DNA from: an unidentified eubacterium SCB49
GTDB taxonomy: Bacteria; Bacteroidota; Bacteroidia; Flavobacteriales; Flavobacteriaceae
Length of the DNA stretch: 64,000 bases
Direction of reading: 5' to 3'
NCBI GenBank assembly: GCA_000170815.1
Contig: ABCO01000005.1
Location: forward strand, 62,001-126,000
Both the position numbers and the translations under genes were made by a program. The notes beneath the pieces were generated by a model. The model saw only the letters and a program-made list of their open reading frames with translations, was not told the origin of the DNA and did no database searches. Shown here piece by piece: positions 1 to 9,045 of the stretch; positions within the stretch are counted from its first letter, which is position 1; each line of letters opens with the position of its first letter.

Positions 1-467
1 TCTAACAAATAGACTTTTGCTTTTTTAGCATAGGCAATGGCAATGCCTACTTTTTGTCTCATCCCTTTAGAGTACCCACTTACTTTTTTATGGTGTGCAT
101 CTTTAGCTAGCCCACAAGTAATTAAATAGGCTTCAAGTTCATTTTTAGAATACTTTAATCCCGCTAGTTTACAGAAATAATCTAGGTTTTCTGTACCCGT
201 TAAGTAAGGATACAAGTTTACGTTTTCTGGTATATAACCTATTAATTTTCTTGTTTCAGAAGCATTTTTACTGGTATCAATATCGTTTATTGTTACTTTT
301 CCAGCATCTGGAGAAAGAAACCCTAATAACATGTTGATGGTTGTAGATTTACCAGCTCCATTGGCACCCAAAAGACCAAGAATTTCTCCTTTTTTGATGT
401 CTAGATTAAGGTTGTCAACAGCAAGATTCCCTTTAAAAGACTTGCTTACATTTTGTATTTGTATCAT
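1..467 (-). CDS. ABC transporter ATP-binding protein (partial)
   Basis: ATP-binding subunit of an ABC exporter, probably ABC-2 type. The start codon (ATG at 467) and N-terminus are present, but the C-terminal half runs off the window. Walker A (GANGAGKST) lies near residues 34-42, the signature is the variant SGYSKGMRQ near residue 130, and the sequence stops just before Walker B. The N-terminus MIQIQNVSKSF is typical of single-NBD exporters that pair with a separate permease, which would lie outside the window. It is divergent from a Fur-family gene. Its putative promoter (TATTTTTG on the minus strand, 505-498) overlaps a dyad that may be the regulator's operator, so metal-dependent control is plausible. 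Substrate unknown. Confidence 0.9.
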   Translation of the reverse strand, partial: MIQIQNVSKSFKGNLAVDNLNLDIKKGEILGLLGANGAGKSTTINMLLGFLSPDAGKVTINDIDTSKNASETRKLIGYIPENVNLYPYLTGTENLDYFCKLAGLKYSKNELEAYLITCGLAKDAHHKKVSGYSKGMRQKVGIAIAYAKKAKVYLL

Positions 468-484
468 AGCTAAATAACGGTTAA

Positions 485-537
485 TGCAACTAAGGTGCAA
501 AAATAGAAATAATATTTGTATTTGCATCATGGTTGCA
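485..537. promoter_or_regulatory. Paired TGCA-type dyads between ABC gene and Fur gene
   Basis: Two 15-bp dyads share the form TGCAnCnnnGnTGCA: TGCAACTAAGGTGCA at 485-499 and TGCATCATGGTTGCA at 523-537, with centres 38 bp apart. The left dyad overlaps a TAnnTTTG-type promoter element for the leftward ABC gene (498-505). The right one ends 13 bp before the Fur-family start codon. The position between a regulator and its divergent neighbour, and the doubled dyad, suggest operators for the Fur-family protein. This is inference; the binding consensus for this subfamily is not known to me. Confidence 0.55.
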
Positions 538-550
538 TTAGTTTTGTTCT

Positions 551-934
551 ATGGGAATTATTAGAAAAACAAAATCTTTAGCAACAGTACTTTCGCTTTT
601 TGAAGGGAAAGAAGAGGCTACATCTGCCGTAAGCCTTATCGCATTTTTAAAGAAAGAAATGAATAAGACAACGGTCTACCGTATATTAGACAGACTAGAG
701 CAGGAGGGCATTATTCATTCTTTTAATGGTAAAGATGGACTAAAATGGTATGCAAAATGTAATGATACTTGTAGTTCTAATCATCACTTAGATAAGCACC
801 CGCATTTTCAATGTACTGAGTGTAACAAAGTAGAATGTTTGTCTGTAGAAATAAGCATACCTGCTATAAAAAACCATAAAATAGATGCTACAGATATATT
901 GTTAACAGGACAATGTGAAGTTTGTTCTGCTTAA
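551..934 (+). CDS. Fur-family transcriptional regulator
   Basis: A 127-aa metal-responsive repressor of the Fur/Zur superfamily. A winged-helix DNA-binding half (residues about 1-70, with the recognition helix in NKTTVYRILDRLEQEGII) is followed by a dimerisation and metal-binding half. Visible ligands are the HHLDKHPHFQC cluster and two CxxC pairs (CTEC and CEVC), the latter forming the usual structural zinc site. It is short for the family (Fur is typically 140-150 aa) and begins almost directly at the DNA-binding domain. Cognate metal cannot be assigned from sequence; the zinc-rich C-terminus and the TGCA dyads upstream lean towards a Zur-like role. Confidence 0.85.
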   Translation: MGIIRKTKSLATVLSLFEGKEEATSAVSLIAFLKKEMNKTTVYRILDRLEQEGIIHSFNGKDGLKWYAKCNDTCSSNHHLDKHPHFQCTECNKVECLSVEISIPAIKNHKIDATDILLTGQCEVCSA

Positions 935-989
935 ACCTTGTTATTTATTCCAATAATTTGATAGCTTAATCCTCAAATTTAAACACATT

Positions 990-1016
990 CCAATCATTAA
1001 GATTTTAATGGATTGG
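990..1016. terminator. Imperfect hairpin between convergent genes
   Basis: CCAATC-ATTA pairs with TAAT-G-GATTGG around a short loop, with one bulge. It lies between the convergent Fur-family and nhaA genes, where a bidirectional terminator is expected, but no strong T-run follows. The rest of 935-1126 shows nothing else. Confidence 0.35.
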
Positions 1017-1126
1017 TAATTCCCTTAATACACATAAAAATGTAGCCTATTAGCAGGTTTTACAATCTATTTAAAAATAGAAGTATAGCTTTAAGCGATC
1101 AATATTTATACCCTTTTCTACGATTT

Positions 1127-2428
1127 TTATTTTAAAGTTTTAGGCTTTGTTTTTAAAATAAAATACCCAATTATAGCAGAAATTAAAGAACCTATTAAGA
1201 TTCCTATTTTTGCAGAATCAATAAAGACATCATTACCTTTAAAGGCTAAACTAGCGATAAATATAGCCATTGTAAATCCAATACCTGCTAGAAACGAAAC
1301 TCCTACAATTTGTCGATTACTTATATCTTCTGGTACAATTAGAAGGTTGATTTTTTTAGCTAACAAGATGACAGAGGTAATCCCCAAACCTTTCCCTAAA
1401 ATTAAACATATAATGATATTTCTTATGAGTGAAACATCTAATTCAACATCGCTGTTAAACATTACACCGGCATTTGCTAAGGCAAAAACGGGAATTATAA
1501 AATAAGCAACCCAATTATGAAGTTTGTGTTCTAAATGCTGAAGCGGTGATTGATAATCTTTGGTCCAGTCTTCTAAGTCATCAATCTCTGCGAGTTGTTG
1601 ATTAGATAATATGGGTTTTTCTGAAATAACAGCCCCTTTAATGTTTTCAGTAATATTGACTAAATTATCTATAAAGTCTGAAGTCTGAATTTTTTGTCTT
1701 ACAGGTACAGCAAAAGCCAATAAGATTCCGGCTAGGGTAGGGTGTACACCAGACTTTAAAAATAAGGTCCAGATAACAATACCCACTATTATGTTTAAAT
1801 ATTTAGAGTAGTACCCTTTAAATGATAATAGGTATAATACTGCTAATAATAGCATTGCAATGAGTAATAATACAAAACTAATATTTCCGCTATAAAAGAT
1901 AGCAATAACCAATACAGCACCAAGATCATCTACAATGGCAAAAGCTGTTAAAAATATTTTTAAACTTAATGGCACTCGATTGCCTAAAAGATTTAAGACG
2001 GCTAAAGAAAAAGCAATGTCAGTTGCCATAGGAATTCCCCAACCTTTTAGTGTTTCTGGATTATCATTCAAGATAAAAAAGAATAAAACAGGAACAAACA
2101 TACCGCCCAACGCTCCAAAAAGTGGGAAGGCAATTTTTTTCATAGAGTTTAATTCTCCAATTAAAAACTCTCGTTTAATTTCTAATCCAATTAAGAAAAA
2201 GAAAATGGCCATTAAGCCATCATTAATCCATAAAATTAATGGCTTTTTTAGTTCGAAGTGTTCTGATGTAAAGCCCAATTCATATTTCCAAATAGATTGA
2301 TAGCTGTCCCCAAATTGTGAGTTAGCCCAGATTAAAGCAATAAGTGTGGTAATCATTAGTAGGATTCCACTAAAGCTTTCTATTTTAACAAATTTTTGAA
2401 ATGGTGTAAGTATTATCTTTTTTATCAT
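1127..2428 (-). CDS. nhaA: Na+/H+ antiporter NhaA
   Basis: Inner-membrane Na+/H+ antiporter that exports sodium in exchange for protons and helps pH and salt homeostasis. The protein has about 12 membrane segments. It carries the family hallmark AIVDDLGAVLVIA, in which the paired aspartates bind the cation (Asp163/Asp164 in E. coli NhaA). A longer reading frame from TTG at 2491 exists. I chose ATG at 2428 (433 aa, beginning MIKKIILTPFQKF) because it is preceded by a purine-rich GAAGAGAAAAAA and matches where family members begin. A marine lifestyle fits its presence. Confidence 0.93.
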   Translation of the reverse strand: MIKKIILTPFQKFVKIESFSGILLMITTLIALIWANSQFGDSYQSIWKYELGFTSEHFELKKPLILWINDGLMAIFFFLIGLEIKREFLIGELNSMKKIAFPLFGALGGMFVPVLFFFILNDNPETLKGWGIPMATDIAFSLAVLNLLGNRVPLSLKIFLTAFAIVDDLGAVLVIAIFYSGNISFVLLLIAMLLLAVLYLLSFKGYYSKYLNIIVGIVIWTLFLKSGVHPTLAGILLAFAVPVRQKIQTSDFIDNLVNITENIKGAVISEKPILSNQQLAEIDDLEDWTKDYQSPLQHLEHKLHNWVAYFIIPVFALANAGVMFNSDVELDVSLIRNIIICLILGKGLGITSVILLAKKINLLIVPEDISNRQIVGVSFLAGIGFTMAIFIASLAFKGNDVFIDSAKIGILIGSLISAIIGYFILKTKPKTLK

Positions 2429-2866
2429 TTTTTTCTCTTCGTGAATAAATATGTCAATTTTGCAAAAATACTCTAAAGACTGTTTTGGCAATGATTCTCT
2501 TTGATTTTTTAGGTTTATTATGTTTTTTTTAACTAAAACGCCGCTTTTTGAGTCATTTTTGCTTTTTTGACTTTATGTAGATAAGTCGCTTTTTTTGTGT
2601 TTTCAGAAAATAAAAAAGAGGATAGGCTAATATTGTAAATCGAAATTTACAAGTTCTAAATATGGGCAATTTTTCCTTAGCTGTAATTGAAAAATGCTAT
2701 AAATAGCCTTTTTTATTAGGCGAGCAAGAGTAAATAAATAGCAGCCAGCAGCATTAACGTTGTATATCTACAGCGTTATTTTACAGATTTTAATCATTTT
2801 AGTAATAAGAGTACACTTTGTGTTTAGTGCCAACTAATTATGATTTATAATTGCTTAAATAGTCCG
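2429..2866. other. Gene-free spacer, weak cassette-boundary similarity
   Basis: No convincing gene is seen in this 438-bp stretch. Near 2750-2785 it contains AGCATTAACGTTGTATATC, which resembles the boundary motifs seen repeatedly between 13 and 29 kb. Near 2730 it has a GGCGAGCAAGAG segment like the GGCGAG segment of the spacers at 11.9 and 15.3 kb. It also holds the upstream region of nhaA and the downstream region of the hydrolase gene. Confidence 0.4.
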
Positions 2867-3847
2867 TTATTGTATGTTGTTTTTGTCTAAAAACGTAAGT
2901 ATGTGTTTCGCTATTTCAGCTGTTTTTTCTTCTGCCGCAAAATGGCCCGCATCAATAAGGTGCAGTTCTGCATTTGGCAAATCTTTTAAATAAGCTTTAG
3001 CGCCATTTGCGTTAAATTTTAAATCTTTTTTACCCCAAACAATAAGTGTCTTGGGTTGATTTTCCAGGAGCATTTTTTGCCATTTTGGGTATCTAAGTAA
3101 ATTAGTATAATAATCTTGAAAAAGCTCCACCTGAATTTTTCTGTCTTTTTCTGAACTTAAAAAAGATAAGTCATGAGTCCAAGCATCAGGACTTTGAATG
3201 TTCATATTAGTTGAATCAAGGTCAAATAAATATTGCTTGTTAATTATGGCATCTTTTCCGGTAATACTGTACAAGAAATCATACTTCTCTTTTGAAGTAT
3301 CTGTTTGTGCCGTTCTAAAAAAATCTTGTCTTTTTGGAGTTAGGCCTTCAATATATGCATTTGCATTTTGAACAATTAAAGCGTCTATTCTTTTAGGATC
3401 TTTCATCATCATTCTGTACCCCACTGGAGCACCAAAATCCTGCATATACATTATATAGTTATTGACCTTTAGTTTTTCTAACAATTTTGAAGTGTACTCT
3501 GATAATAAATCAAATGTATAATCTGTTGTATTTGGGTCTAGGTGATCACTATAACCCGAACCAAGATTGTCTGGTGCAATTACATGGTAATGTGTAGACA
3601 ACATTGGGATTAGATTTCTATAAGAATGTGAAGATGAAGGATAACCATGTAATAAAACAATGGTTGGGTTTTCTCGACTACCAGACTCTCTATAAAACAA
3701 CTTTACTCCATCAATGTTTTCGTAATTATAAGTGGTTATAGGGGGTAAGAAATATTCGTTTGTATTTTCTTCAGTTTTTTCAAACTTAGAATTGTTACAT
3801 CCCACTAATGAGATCGTTAACAAAATAAATGTTACTATTTTCGTCAT
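2867..3847 (-). CDS. Alpha/beta hydrolase lipoprotein, epoxide hydrolase/dehalogenase type
   Basis: A 326-aa secreted alpha/beta-fold hydrolase. The N-terminus carries a lipoprotein signal ending in the lipobox LVGC. HGYPSSSHSYR forms the oxyanion region. The nucleophile is an aspartate in MQDFGAPVGYR, as in haloalkane dehalogenases and epoxide hydrolases rather than serine esterases, and DAGHFAAEE supplies the catalytic histidine. The substrate is unknown. A TTG 21 nt upstream is in frame, but ATG at 3847 starts directly at a proper signal peptide. Confidence 0.85.
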   Translation of the reverse strand: MTKIVTFILLTISLVGCNNSKFEKTEENTNEYFLPPITTYNYENIDGVKLFYRESGSRENPTIVLLHGYPSSSHSYRNLIPMLSTHYHVIAPDNLGSGYSDHLDPNTTDYTFDLLSEYTSKLLEKLKVNNYIMYMQDFGAPVGYRMMMKDPKRIDALIVQNANAYIEGLTPKRQDFFRTAQTDTSKEKYDFLYSITGKDAIINKQYLFDLDSTNMNIQSPDAWTHDLSFLSSEKDRKIQVELFQDYYTNLLRYPKWQKMLLENQPKTLIVWGKKDLKFNANGAKAYLKDLPNAELHLIDAGHFAAEEKTAEIAKHILTFLDKNNIQ

Positions 3848-3950
3848 CTTTTTCTTTATAGAACACAAAGCTATAGTTTCAAACTATAAAGAAATCAATT
3901 TTAATAAATTTTAACTTAATATATTTTTTGGTTCTGAAATATGGCTCTTG

Positions 3951-4199
3951 TTAAAAATTGTTTTTCGAGTTGCTATGTGTGGGGTCATTTTTATTTTTCA
4001 TCTTATCGTCGGTAGCCCATTTTTTTAATTTATCATTTAATGATGGATATCCTAAACCTCCCAAAAGCATACCAAGAGGCATTCCAATTAAGGTTCTCCA
4101 GAATTCTTTTGGATTTCTTCGGTAATCAGGTAAATAAGCCCAATATAAAAAGCCAGCAAATAGAATAACAAGTATTGAAATAATTATAATTTTTGTCAT
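3951..4199 (-). CDS. Small single-pass membrane protein
   Basis: An 82-aa protein with one N-terminal membrane segment (residues about 3-22, IIIISILVILFAGFLYWAYL) followed by a short, charged, Asn/Lys-rich tail. ATG start at 4199. It has no recognisable domain. It lies 52 bp downstream of the pentapeptide-repeat gene in the same orientation, and the two could be co-transcribed. Confidence 0.6.
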   Translation of the reverse strand: MTKIIIISILVILFAGFLYWAYLPDYRRNPKEFWRTLIGMPLGMLLGGLGYPSLNDKLKKWATDDKMKNKNDPTHSNSKNNF

Positions 4200-4250
4200 A
4201 TTGTATTCATCTTGTCTTATTTCATTTTTTAAAATTGAAACCTATTCTTT

Positions 4251-4832
4251 TTAAATACTAGGCTCTATATTGATGTTGTATTTTGTTAAAAGACCAACTA
4301 CAGATTCTAAAGTAAATTTTGCTCCTTTAATATTATTGAGTTCAGGATCAATAGTAAAGTTAGAAGCGCTTCTGAAATCTGCATTTTGTAAATCTGTGTT
4401 TTTAAATATTGCGTTTTGTAAATCACAATTGTCAAAAACGGAAGAGCTTAAATCACATGCAGTAAAATCAACTTCTTGCAGTTTTGTTTTTGTAAATGAA
4501 ATTTTTGAAAGTTTTCGTTTATAAAATGACGAATGATTTAATTGGCATTGATCTACTTTTATTAAAAATCCAAAGGTGTTACATTTATCAAACTGTAAGC
4601 CTAACATTTTACAATCCTTAAAAGATACATTCTGAAATCCTGTTTGTAAGATGTGAGCTGAACTAAAATTACAGTCATAAAACTCGCAGTCTATAAATCC
4701 AATTTTAGACAAATCAGAATTAGAAAAATTACAGTTTAAAAAAGTACATAATTCATATTCGCCCTTTTCAAGACCATTTTCTGAAAAGTCTATTTTTTCA
4801 AAAGTTTTTTCTATTACAAATACTTCGTTCAT
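4251..4832 (-). CDS. Pentapeptide-repeat protein, Qnr-like
   Basis: A 193-aa right-handed beta-helix protein made of A(D/N)LxX-type pentapeptides (for example SNSDLSKIGFIDCEFYDCNF and LQNADFRSAS). Length, the central break in the repeats and a C-terminal capping helix (ESVVGLLTKYNINI) resemble the Qnr/McbG/MfpA group, whose members mimic DNA and shield gyrase from quinolones or microcin B17. The cytosolic role here is inferred only from architecture; many pentapeptide proteins have no known function. ATG start at 4832. Confidence 0.75.
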   Translation of the reverse strand: MNEVFVIEKTFEKIDFSENGLEKGEYELCTFLNCNFSNSDLSKIGFIDCEFYDCNFSSAHILQTGFQNVSFKDCKMLGLQFDKCNTFGFLIKVDQCQLNHSSFYKRKLSKISFTKTKLQEVDFTACDLSSSVFDNCDLQNAIFKNTDLQNADFRSASNFTIDPELNNIKGAKFTLESVVGLLTKYNINIEPSI

Positions 4833-4965
4833 TTCATTTAGTTTTAAACCTATTTCATTTGGTGTAAAATATAGCTGCGTGTAATTAAAGGATTAAGCTT
4901 GCAGCGTACGTTATGTGCTAGCCTTTTTTAATGCAATATCTTTTCTTTAAAAATGTAAAGTGTTT

Positions 4966-5349
4966 TTATTCCTTTACATAAGTGCGGTTAAAAGTGTTAA
5001 CTCTATTTTGATCTTCTTTATTTAAAATGATATAAATCCATACCGGAAAAAGTAAGCCTGTTGCCACTATAAAAATACCCATTACAGTTTTCATTTCGGT
5101 AATCATTTGTATTACAAAATAAAGTCCGATAACGGTTCCTATTAAAAAGATACTTCCTGAAATAATTGAAATCAGTTTAGAGCTTTTAGCATAAAACTTA
5201 TTGGCATTAAGAATATTTTTCTGATTGCAGTTTACACATTCAATTACTTTTGTTTTTCCGTTTTCCATGGCAAATTCAACACGAGTTCCTGCATTTGTTT
5301 TAAATAGGTTTTCGTGATTACAATTTGGGCATTTACAGTATACTCTCAA
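4966..5349 (-). CDS. Zinc-ribbon membrane protein
   Basis: A 127-aa protein with an N-terminal zinc ribbon (CPNC near residue 8 and CVNC near residue 39) and two membrane helices (about residues 58-80 and 88-110). No ATG is available: the frame is closed upstream by TGA and the best start is TTG at 5349 (TTG AGA GTA TAC). Function unknown. The 133-bp gap downstream contains CGTACGTTATGTGCTAG, a weak match to the cassette-boundary motif. Confidence 0.65.
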   Translation of the reverse strand: MRVYCKCPNCNHENLFKTNAGTRVEFAMENGKTKVIECVNCNQKNILNANKFYAKSSKLISIISGSIFLIGTVIGLYFVIQMITEMKTVMGIFIVATGLLFPVWIYIILNKEDQNRVNTFNRTYVKE

Positions 5350-5499
5350 TTTCGATCAAATATTTTATAAAGTTCTATGTTTGATTTTTGGTCAAGTTAA
5401 GCCCTTAATTTAGCAAATAAAAACGGAATAAGATGCCCTTAAGTATTTTTAAGAGAGCTTAGCACTTGCAATGTACTTTGATTAATATTTGAGCTGTGT

Positions 5500-6804
5500 T
5501 TATTTTCTGCTATATGTAGCGTTTGTTGCTGTTCCGTCTGGGTTTATAAATTCGTAGTTATAATTACCATTGTCATCCCAACCATAATTTATGGTGAACA
5601 TTTCAGAATTAACCTCATACTTTAAAGTGTATTGGTTAGGTGTTGGATTTTTAAAATCAATAATTTTAGCATCGCGTAAAGGCCTTAAGTCTGGTCTAAC
5701 GCCTCTTGTTTTTGCTTGGGGCATTATCTCATTTTCAGGTGCTTGAGTTCTTGGATTCAATTCAACTTTACCTTTCATAGCAGCAATTAAATACGGGTAT
5801 TCTTTAACGGCATGGTATTGATAGGTACTGTCTGAAGTAAAACGCCCAAGGCTTTCGTCTAAAGGCTCTTTGGTTTCTCCAAACACCGGAAAACCATCTA
5901 AAGCATAGGCTATCGGTTTGTCATCACCTACCTTAGATTGTAAGTGGGTAGGAGGTAAGTGATAGTGATAATCATCTGCTCTTCCGCAATGCCCGCCCCA
6001 TTTGTCTAATTCGCCAATGGCATTTGCATCTTCGCCTCGGTTATTTAATGGGTTAAAAATGGGTATCCCGTTTGCACCAATAGCAATCGCACCTTTCATA
6101 AAATTGTCTTTTGTTGAAAGTGGATTTTCAGCCAATTCTGGTTGTAAAGGTATTGCCCAAGCATTGTTGCCAGAATAATCGTGATTAATAGGAACTTGTT
6201 GCTGCCAGTTGGTGATGCCTGTCATCATCTCGTGTTCAGGAATTCCGTTAGATTCTATGTAGAAATATTTGTTGTCATGACGTGTATTCACTTTGTCAAA
6301 AACGCCAAAAATAGATTCTAAATACGAAACATCATTTTTTGCCATTTTAATGCCTTCTGAGGAAACATTTGTTTTGCAACCCGTAAAAATTATAGTAACT
6401 CCTATTAAACCGAGCGTTACTGTTTGATAGCTGTTCTTTTTTCTAAATCTGAAAAAAGTAAATAGCAACAAAGCCACACCAAGATAAATTGAAATTTTAG
6501 AATAGTTTATTGAAAACAATTGATACTCTGTTGATAAAGTGTTTTTGGCATTAATCCAATTTGCTTTCTCTAAAATATACTGTTGCTCTTCAGTAGTAAA
6601 TTCTGAAATTTTAAACTCAACAACTTTGTGCTGATCATTCATTAAATAAACGCTGTTGTCAATTTTTTCAATGAACTCAGCCTTTAAGTTCATGTCACTA
6701 TTTGTAAAATGCCAAACTTTTGCAGGTGCACCGTGTCCGCCTTCGTGAGCAGAAACTTGAAGAGCGCATACTAAAAGTATAAGGATTGAAAATATTTTTT
6801 TCAT
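5500..6804 (-). CDS. YHYH-domain protein with membrane anchor
   Basis: A 434-aa exported protein. It has a signal peptide (residues 1-19), a small SHD1-like module (about 30-80, starting WHFTNSDMNLKAEF), one membrane helix (about 102-120) and a large domain with the signature DDYHYHLPP near residue 270. YHYH proteins are abundant in marine bacteria and have no established activity; the clustered His/Asp and a second Cys-Gly-His motif (GGHCGRADD) suggest metal binding. It is the last gene of an apparent operon with a lipoprotein (5-bp gap) and a metallophosphoesterase. Confidence 0.8.
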   Translation of the reverse strand: MKKIFSILILLVCALQVSAHEGGHGAPAKVWHFTNSDMNLKAEFIEKIDNSVYLMNDQHKVVEFKISEFTTEEQQYILEKANWINAKNTLSTEYQLFSINYSKISIYLGVALLLFTFFRFRKKNSYQTVTLGLIGVTIIFTGCKTNVSSEGIKMAKNDVSYLESIFGVFDKVNTRHDNKYFYIESNGIPEHEMMTGITNWQQQVPINHDYSGNNAWAIPLQPELAENPLSTKDNFMKGAIAIGANGIPIFNPLNNRGEDANAIGELDKWGGHCGRADDYHYHLPPTHLQSKVGDDKPIAYALDGFPVFGETKEPLDESLGRFTSDSTYQYHAVKEYPYLIAAMKGKVELNPRTQAPENEIMPQAKTRGVRPDLRPLRDAKIIDFKNPTPNQYTLKYEVNSEMFTINYGWDDNGNYNYEFINPDGTATNATYSRK

Positions 6805-6809
6805 AGTAT

Positions 6810-7820
6810 TTATTTTACGGTGTAGCGAACTAAAACTTCGTTATCTAAAACCACGTTAGTAGACCATATAAAATCGGCATCATTTTCAGCAGCATCAAAA
6901 ATAGAAGTGAAGTTGGTATATGAGGGTTTATTATCTACACCAATGGTTTTATTGGTAAACGTAGTAGCATTTGGCCAATTAGAATCGTCAAAATCTGTAT
7001 GCATCCAGTTGGTTGGTAACTCCCAATGCAAGGCATAGAACGAAGTTCCATCTTGACCTCCTTGGGTATCACAATTTTTAGAATATCTGTAGTTTCCTTC
7101 TTCAGAAACACAACTTAAATCTTTAATAGGTGCTGTATAAAAGGTTTGAGCTTTCCAGTCTTTATTTGTGATCGCGACGGTTTTGTTTTGTTTGTCTTTA
7201 ATAACAGCCACCATTCCGCCATCTCCGTTGTGAAATGGCTTACCTCTATTGGCTTCACAACCTACGCCCAGATGTTCTTCCCAGTCCACCAATTTCATTG
7301 CAATTGTAAATGGTTTTTGAACTTTAAATTTTACGATACTAGAATTAAACTCTGTAAACGGAACCTTGTCTTTACCAACAGGCGTACCATTTACATACAT
7401 TTCAAAATAGTTGTCAGCAAAAATATAGGCTGTAAAGATCTCACCATCTTCATCAATATCTACAATCTTAGAATCATCAAAATTAGAAAGCGCTTCTTCT
7501 AGTGTTTTGTAGTTATTTCCTTCGCAAGAATTAAATAAGTCTTCCGAAAAAGGGAAGTCGTCATTGGTGTAGTTTGTTTTAGCAGGCACAGTCCATTTTT
7601 TACCATCTGTAGAAGTAATTTCACCAACATCTGTTTTTCTTCCACGTTCACAAGTGTATAAGTCTTCTGTAATTGTGGTAGCAATGCCTTGTGTAACACT
7701 AGCTGTCCCGCTATATGTAGTAGTTTCTGAATTATTGGCAAGTGCTTTAGTTTTCGATTTATTTTCGGCACAACTAGCAACTAGTAGGGCAACTATTGCT
7801 AAGTTAAGTATGTGTTTCAT
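6810..7820 (-). CDS. Lipoprotein of the YHYH operon
   Basis: A 336-aa predicted lipoprotein of unknown function. The true start is ATG at 7820, giving MKHILNLAIVALLVASC with a lipobox; an upstream extension to 7925 would overlap the preceding gene and mask the signal. The mature part has paired cysteines (for example CERG, CEGN, CEANRG, CVSEE, CDTQGG), suggesting disulfides. It looks like a substrate- or matrix-binding beta-sandwich partner. It sits between the metallophosphoesterase and YHYH genes, and the three are probably exported together. Confidence 0.75.
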   Translation of the reverse strand: MKHILNLAIVALLVASCAENKSKTKALANNSETTTYSGTASVTQGIATTITEDLYTCERGRKTDVGEITSTDGKKWTVPAKTNYTNDDFPFSEDLFNSCEGNNYKTLEEALSNFDDSKIVDIDEDGEIFTAYIFADNYFEMYVNGTPVGKDKVPFTEFNSSIVKFKVQKPFTIAMKLVDWEEHLGVGCEANRGKPFHNGDGGMVAVIKDKQNKTVAITNKDWKAQTFYTAPIKDLSCVSEEGNYRYSKNCDTQGGQDGTSFYALHWELPTNWMHTDFDDSNWPNATTFTNKTIGVDNKPSYTNFTSIFDAAENDADFIWSTNVVLDNEVLVRYTVK

Positions 7821-7875
7821 TGTTTGTATGTTTTGTTTTTTAATTTCAGTAACGCTATTTGTAGGTGATTTCGTA

Positions 7876-9045
7876 TTATTTATTTTCAATGACAAACGAG
7901 TAGGGTTCAAAAAGGCTTCCATCAACTTTTAAAAAGTCACCACTAAGTTGTTCTTTTTTAATTGTTAATGTTACAATTCCTGTGATAGCATCGGTTACAC
8001 AGGTGTCGTCTGCCAAATAATGTCTTACTTCTCCATCAGTATCTGGGTCACAAGCATCCGGATATTTCTCAAGATTTAAACCTAAGGTTTTACCAGCAAC
8101 ACCAACATGAGCTTGTATTAATCCATCGTCTTTATGATACATTTTATTATTTTGATTTCCAACACAATTAGGGTTCGCGCCTGAGGCAGATGTTGTTAAG
8201 GCTATAGAAGAACAGTTGGTTTTATTTGTTTTAAGCGGTTTTGTCCTCCAAATATTATGCGAGCTCGCCGTTAATAATACATTAACCTCATATTTAGAGG
8301 CTAAATCAATCATAGCTTGGCTATCTACAAAAGATTGATTTTTTCCCATATCAATCCAAGGAAGGTGATTGATATGGATAATCCAATATCCTTTTTTCTG
8401 TGCATCTGCATATACTGCTTCTACCCATTTATAATTTTCACTTCCTACGGCATATTGAGCTGCGAGGTATTTTTGCATTTCTGGCGCTTCAATCTCACTT
8501 TCCTGAAAAGCCACTGATGTAGCCACTACTCTTACTTTAGTCTCGCCTTTAATAATATCATTAAACCATAGATAAGGATATTTTCCTTCATATTCGTGTC
8601 CTTCAAGCTTTCCAGTAGGAGGGCGAACTGCTTTTTTGCCACTAGGAAAATTGAGTGTTTCTGCATACGTCATGATATCTCCATCTTGGCTTTTACTGTC
8701 GTGATCTCCTGCAACAAAAAGCATAGGTGTATCACCAACAATTTTATTTGCTTTGTTAGACCAGTTTTTAGCATTCTGAATGTTATACTCAAAATCGTTA
8801 TCGATACCATCGTAAGACAAATCACCAAGCATAAGAATTAAATCATGAGAAGCTCCTTTTTTAAGGCTTAACTCTGTTGCTCCATCTGGTCCCCATTTAT
8901 CATCCCAATCTCCCCCGATAGCTATGGTTATAGAATCTGAAGATGTTATGTTATTTGAGCTTGACGTATTATTTTTTACAATTGAACAAGAACAAAGTGC
9001 ATATAGTATAATGAATGAAAATAAAAGAGGAATATTGTTTTTCAT
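7876..9045 (-). CDS. Metallophosphoesterase lipoprotein
   Basis: A 389-aa secreted calcineurin-like phosphoesterase with a lipoprotein signal (lipobox LCSC). Dinuclear metal-site motifs appear in order: GGDWDD, MLGDLSYDG, AGDHDS, INHLPW and SSHNIW. The last replaces the usual GHxH, so one metal ligand may differ from purple acid phosphatases. It is the first gene of the three-gene operon and starts with ATG at 9045. A role in releasing phosphate outside the cell is plausible but not shown. Confidence 0.8.
   Translation of the reverse strand: MKNNIPLLFSFIILYALCSCSIVKNNTSSSNNITSSDSITIAIGGDWDDKWGPDGATELSLKKGASHDLILMLGDLSYDGIDNDFEYNIQNAKNWSNKANKIVGDTPMLFVAGDHDSKSQDGDIMTYAETLNFPSGKKAVRPPTGKLEGHEYEGKYPYLWFNDIIKGETKVRVVATSVAFQESEIEAPEMQKYLAAQYAVGSENYKWVEAVYADAQKKGYWIIHINHLPWIDMGKNQSFVDSQAMIDLASKYEVNVLLTASSHNIWRTKPLKTNKTNCSSIALTTSASGANPNCVGNQNNKMYHKDDGLIQAHVGVAGKTLGLNLEKYPDACDPDTDGEVRHYLADDTCVTDAITGIVTLTIKKEQLSGDFLKVDGSLFEPYSFVIENK

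Noticed and set aside
1935..2300. 121-aa ORF on the plus strand inside nhaA
   Set aside because: Lys-rich antisense shadow of membrane-helix codons.
2429..2491. 21-residue N-terminal extension of NhaA
   Set aside because: It starts at TTG, is hydrophilic and unlike NhaA N-termini; ATG at 2428 has the better upstream signal.
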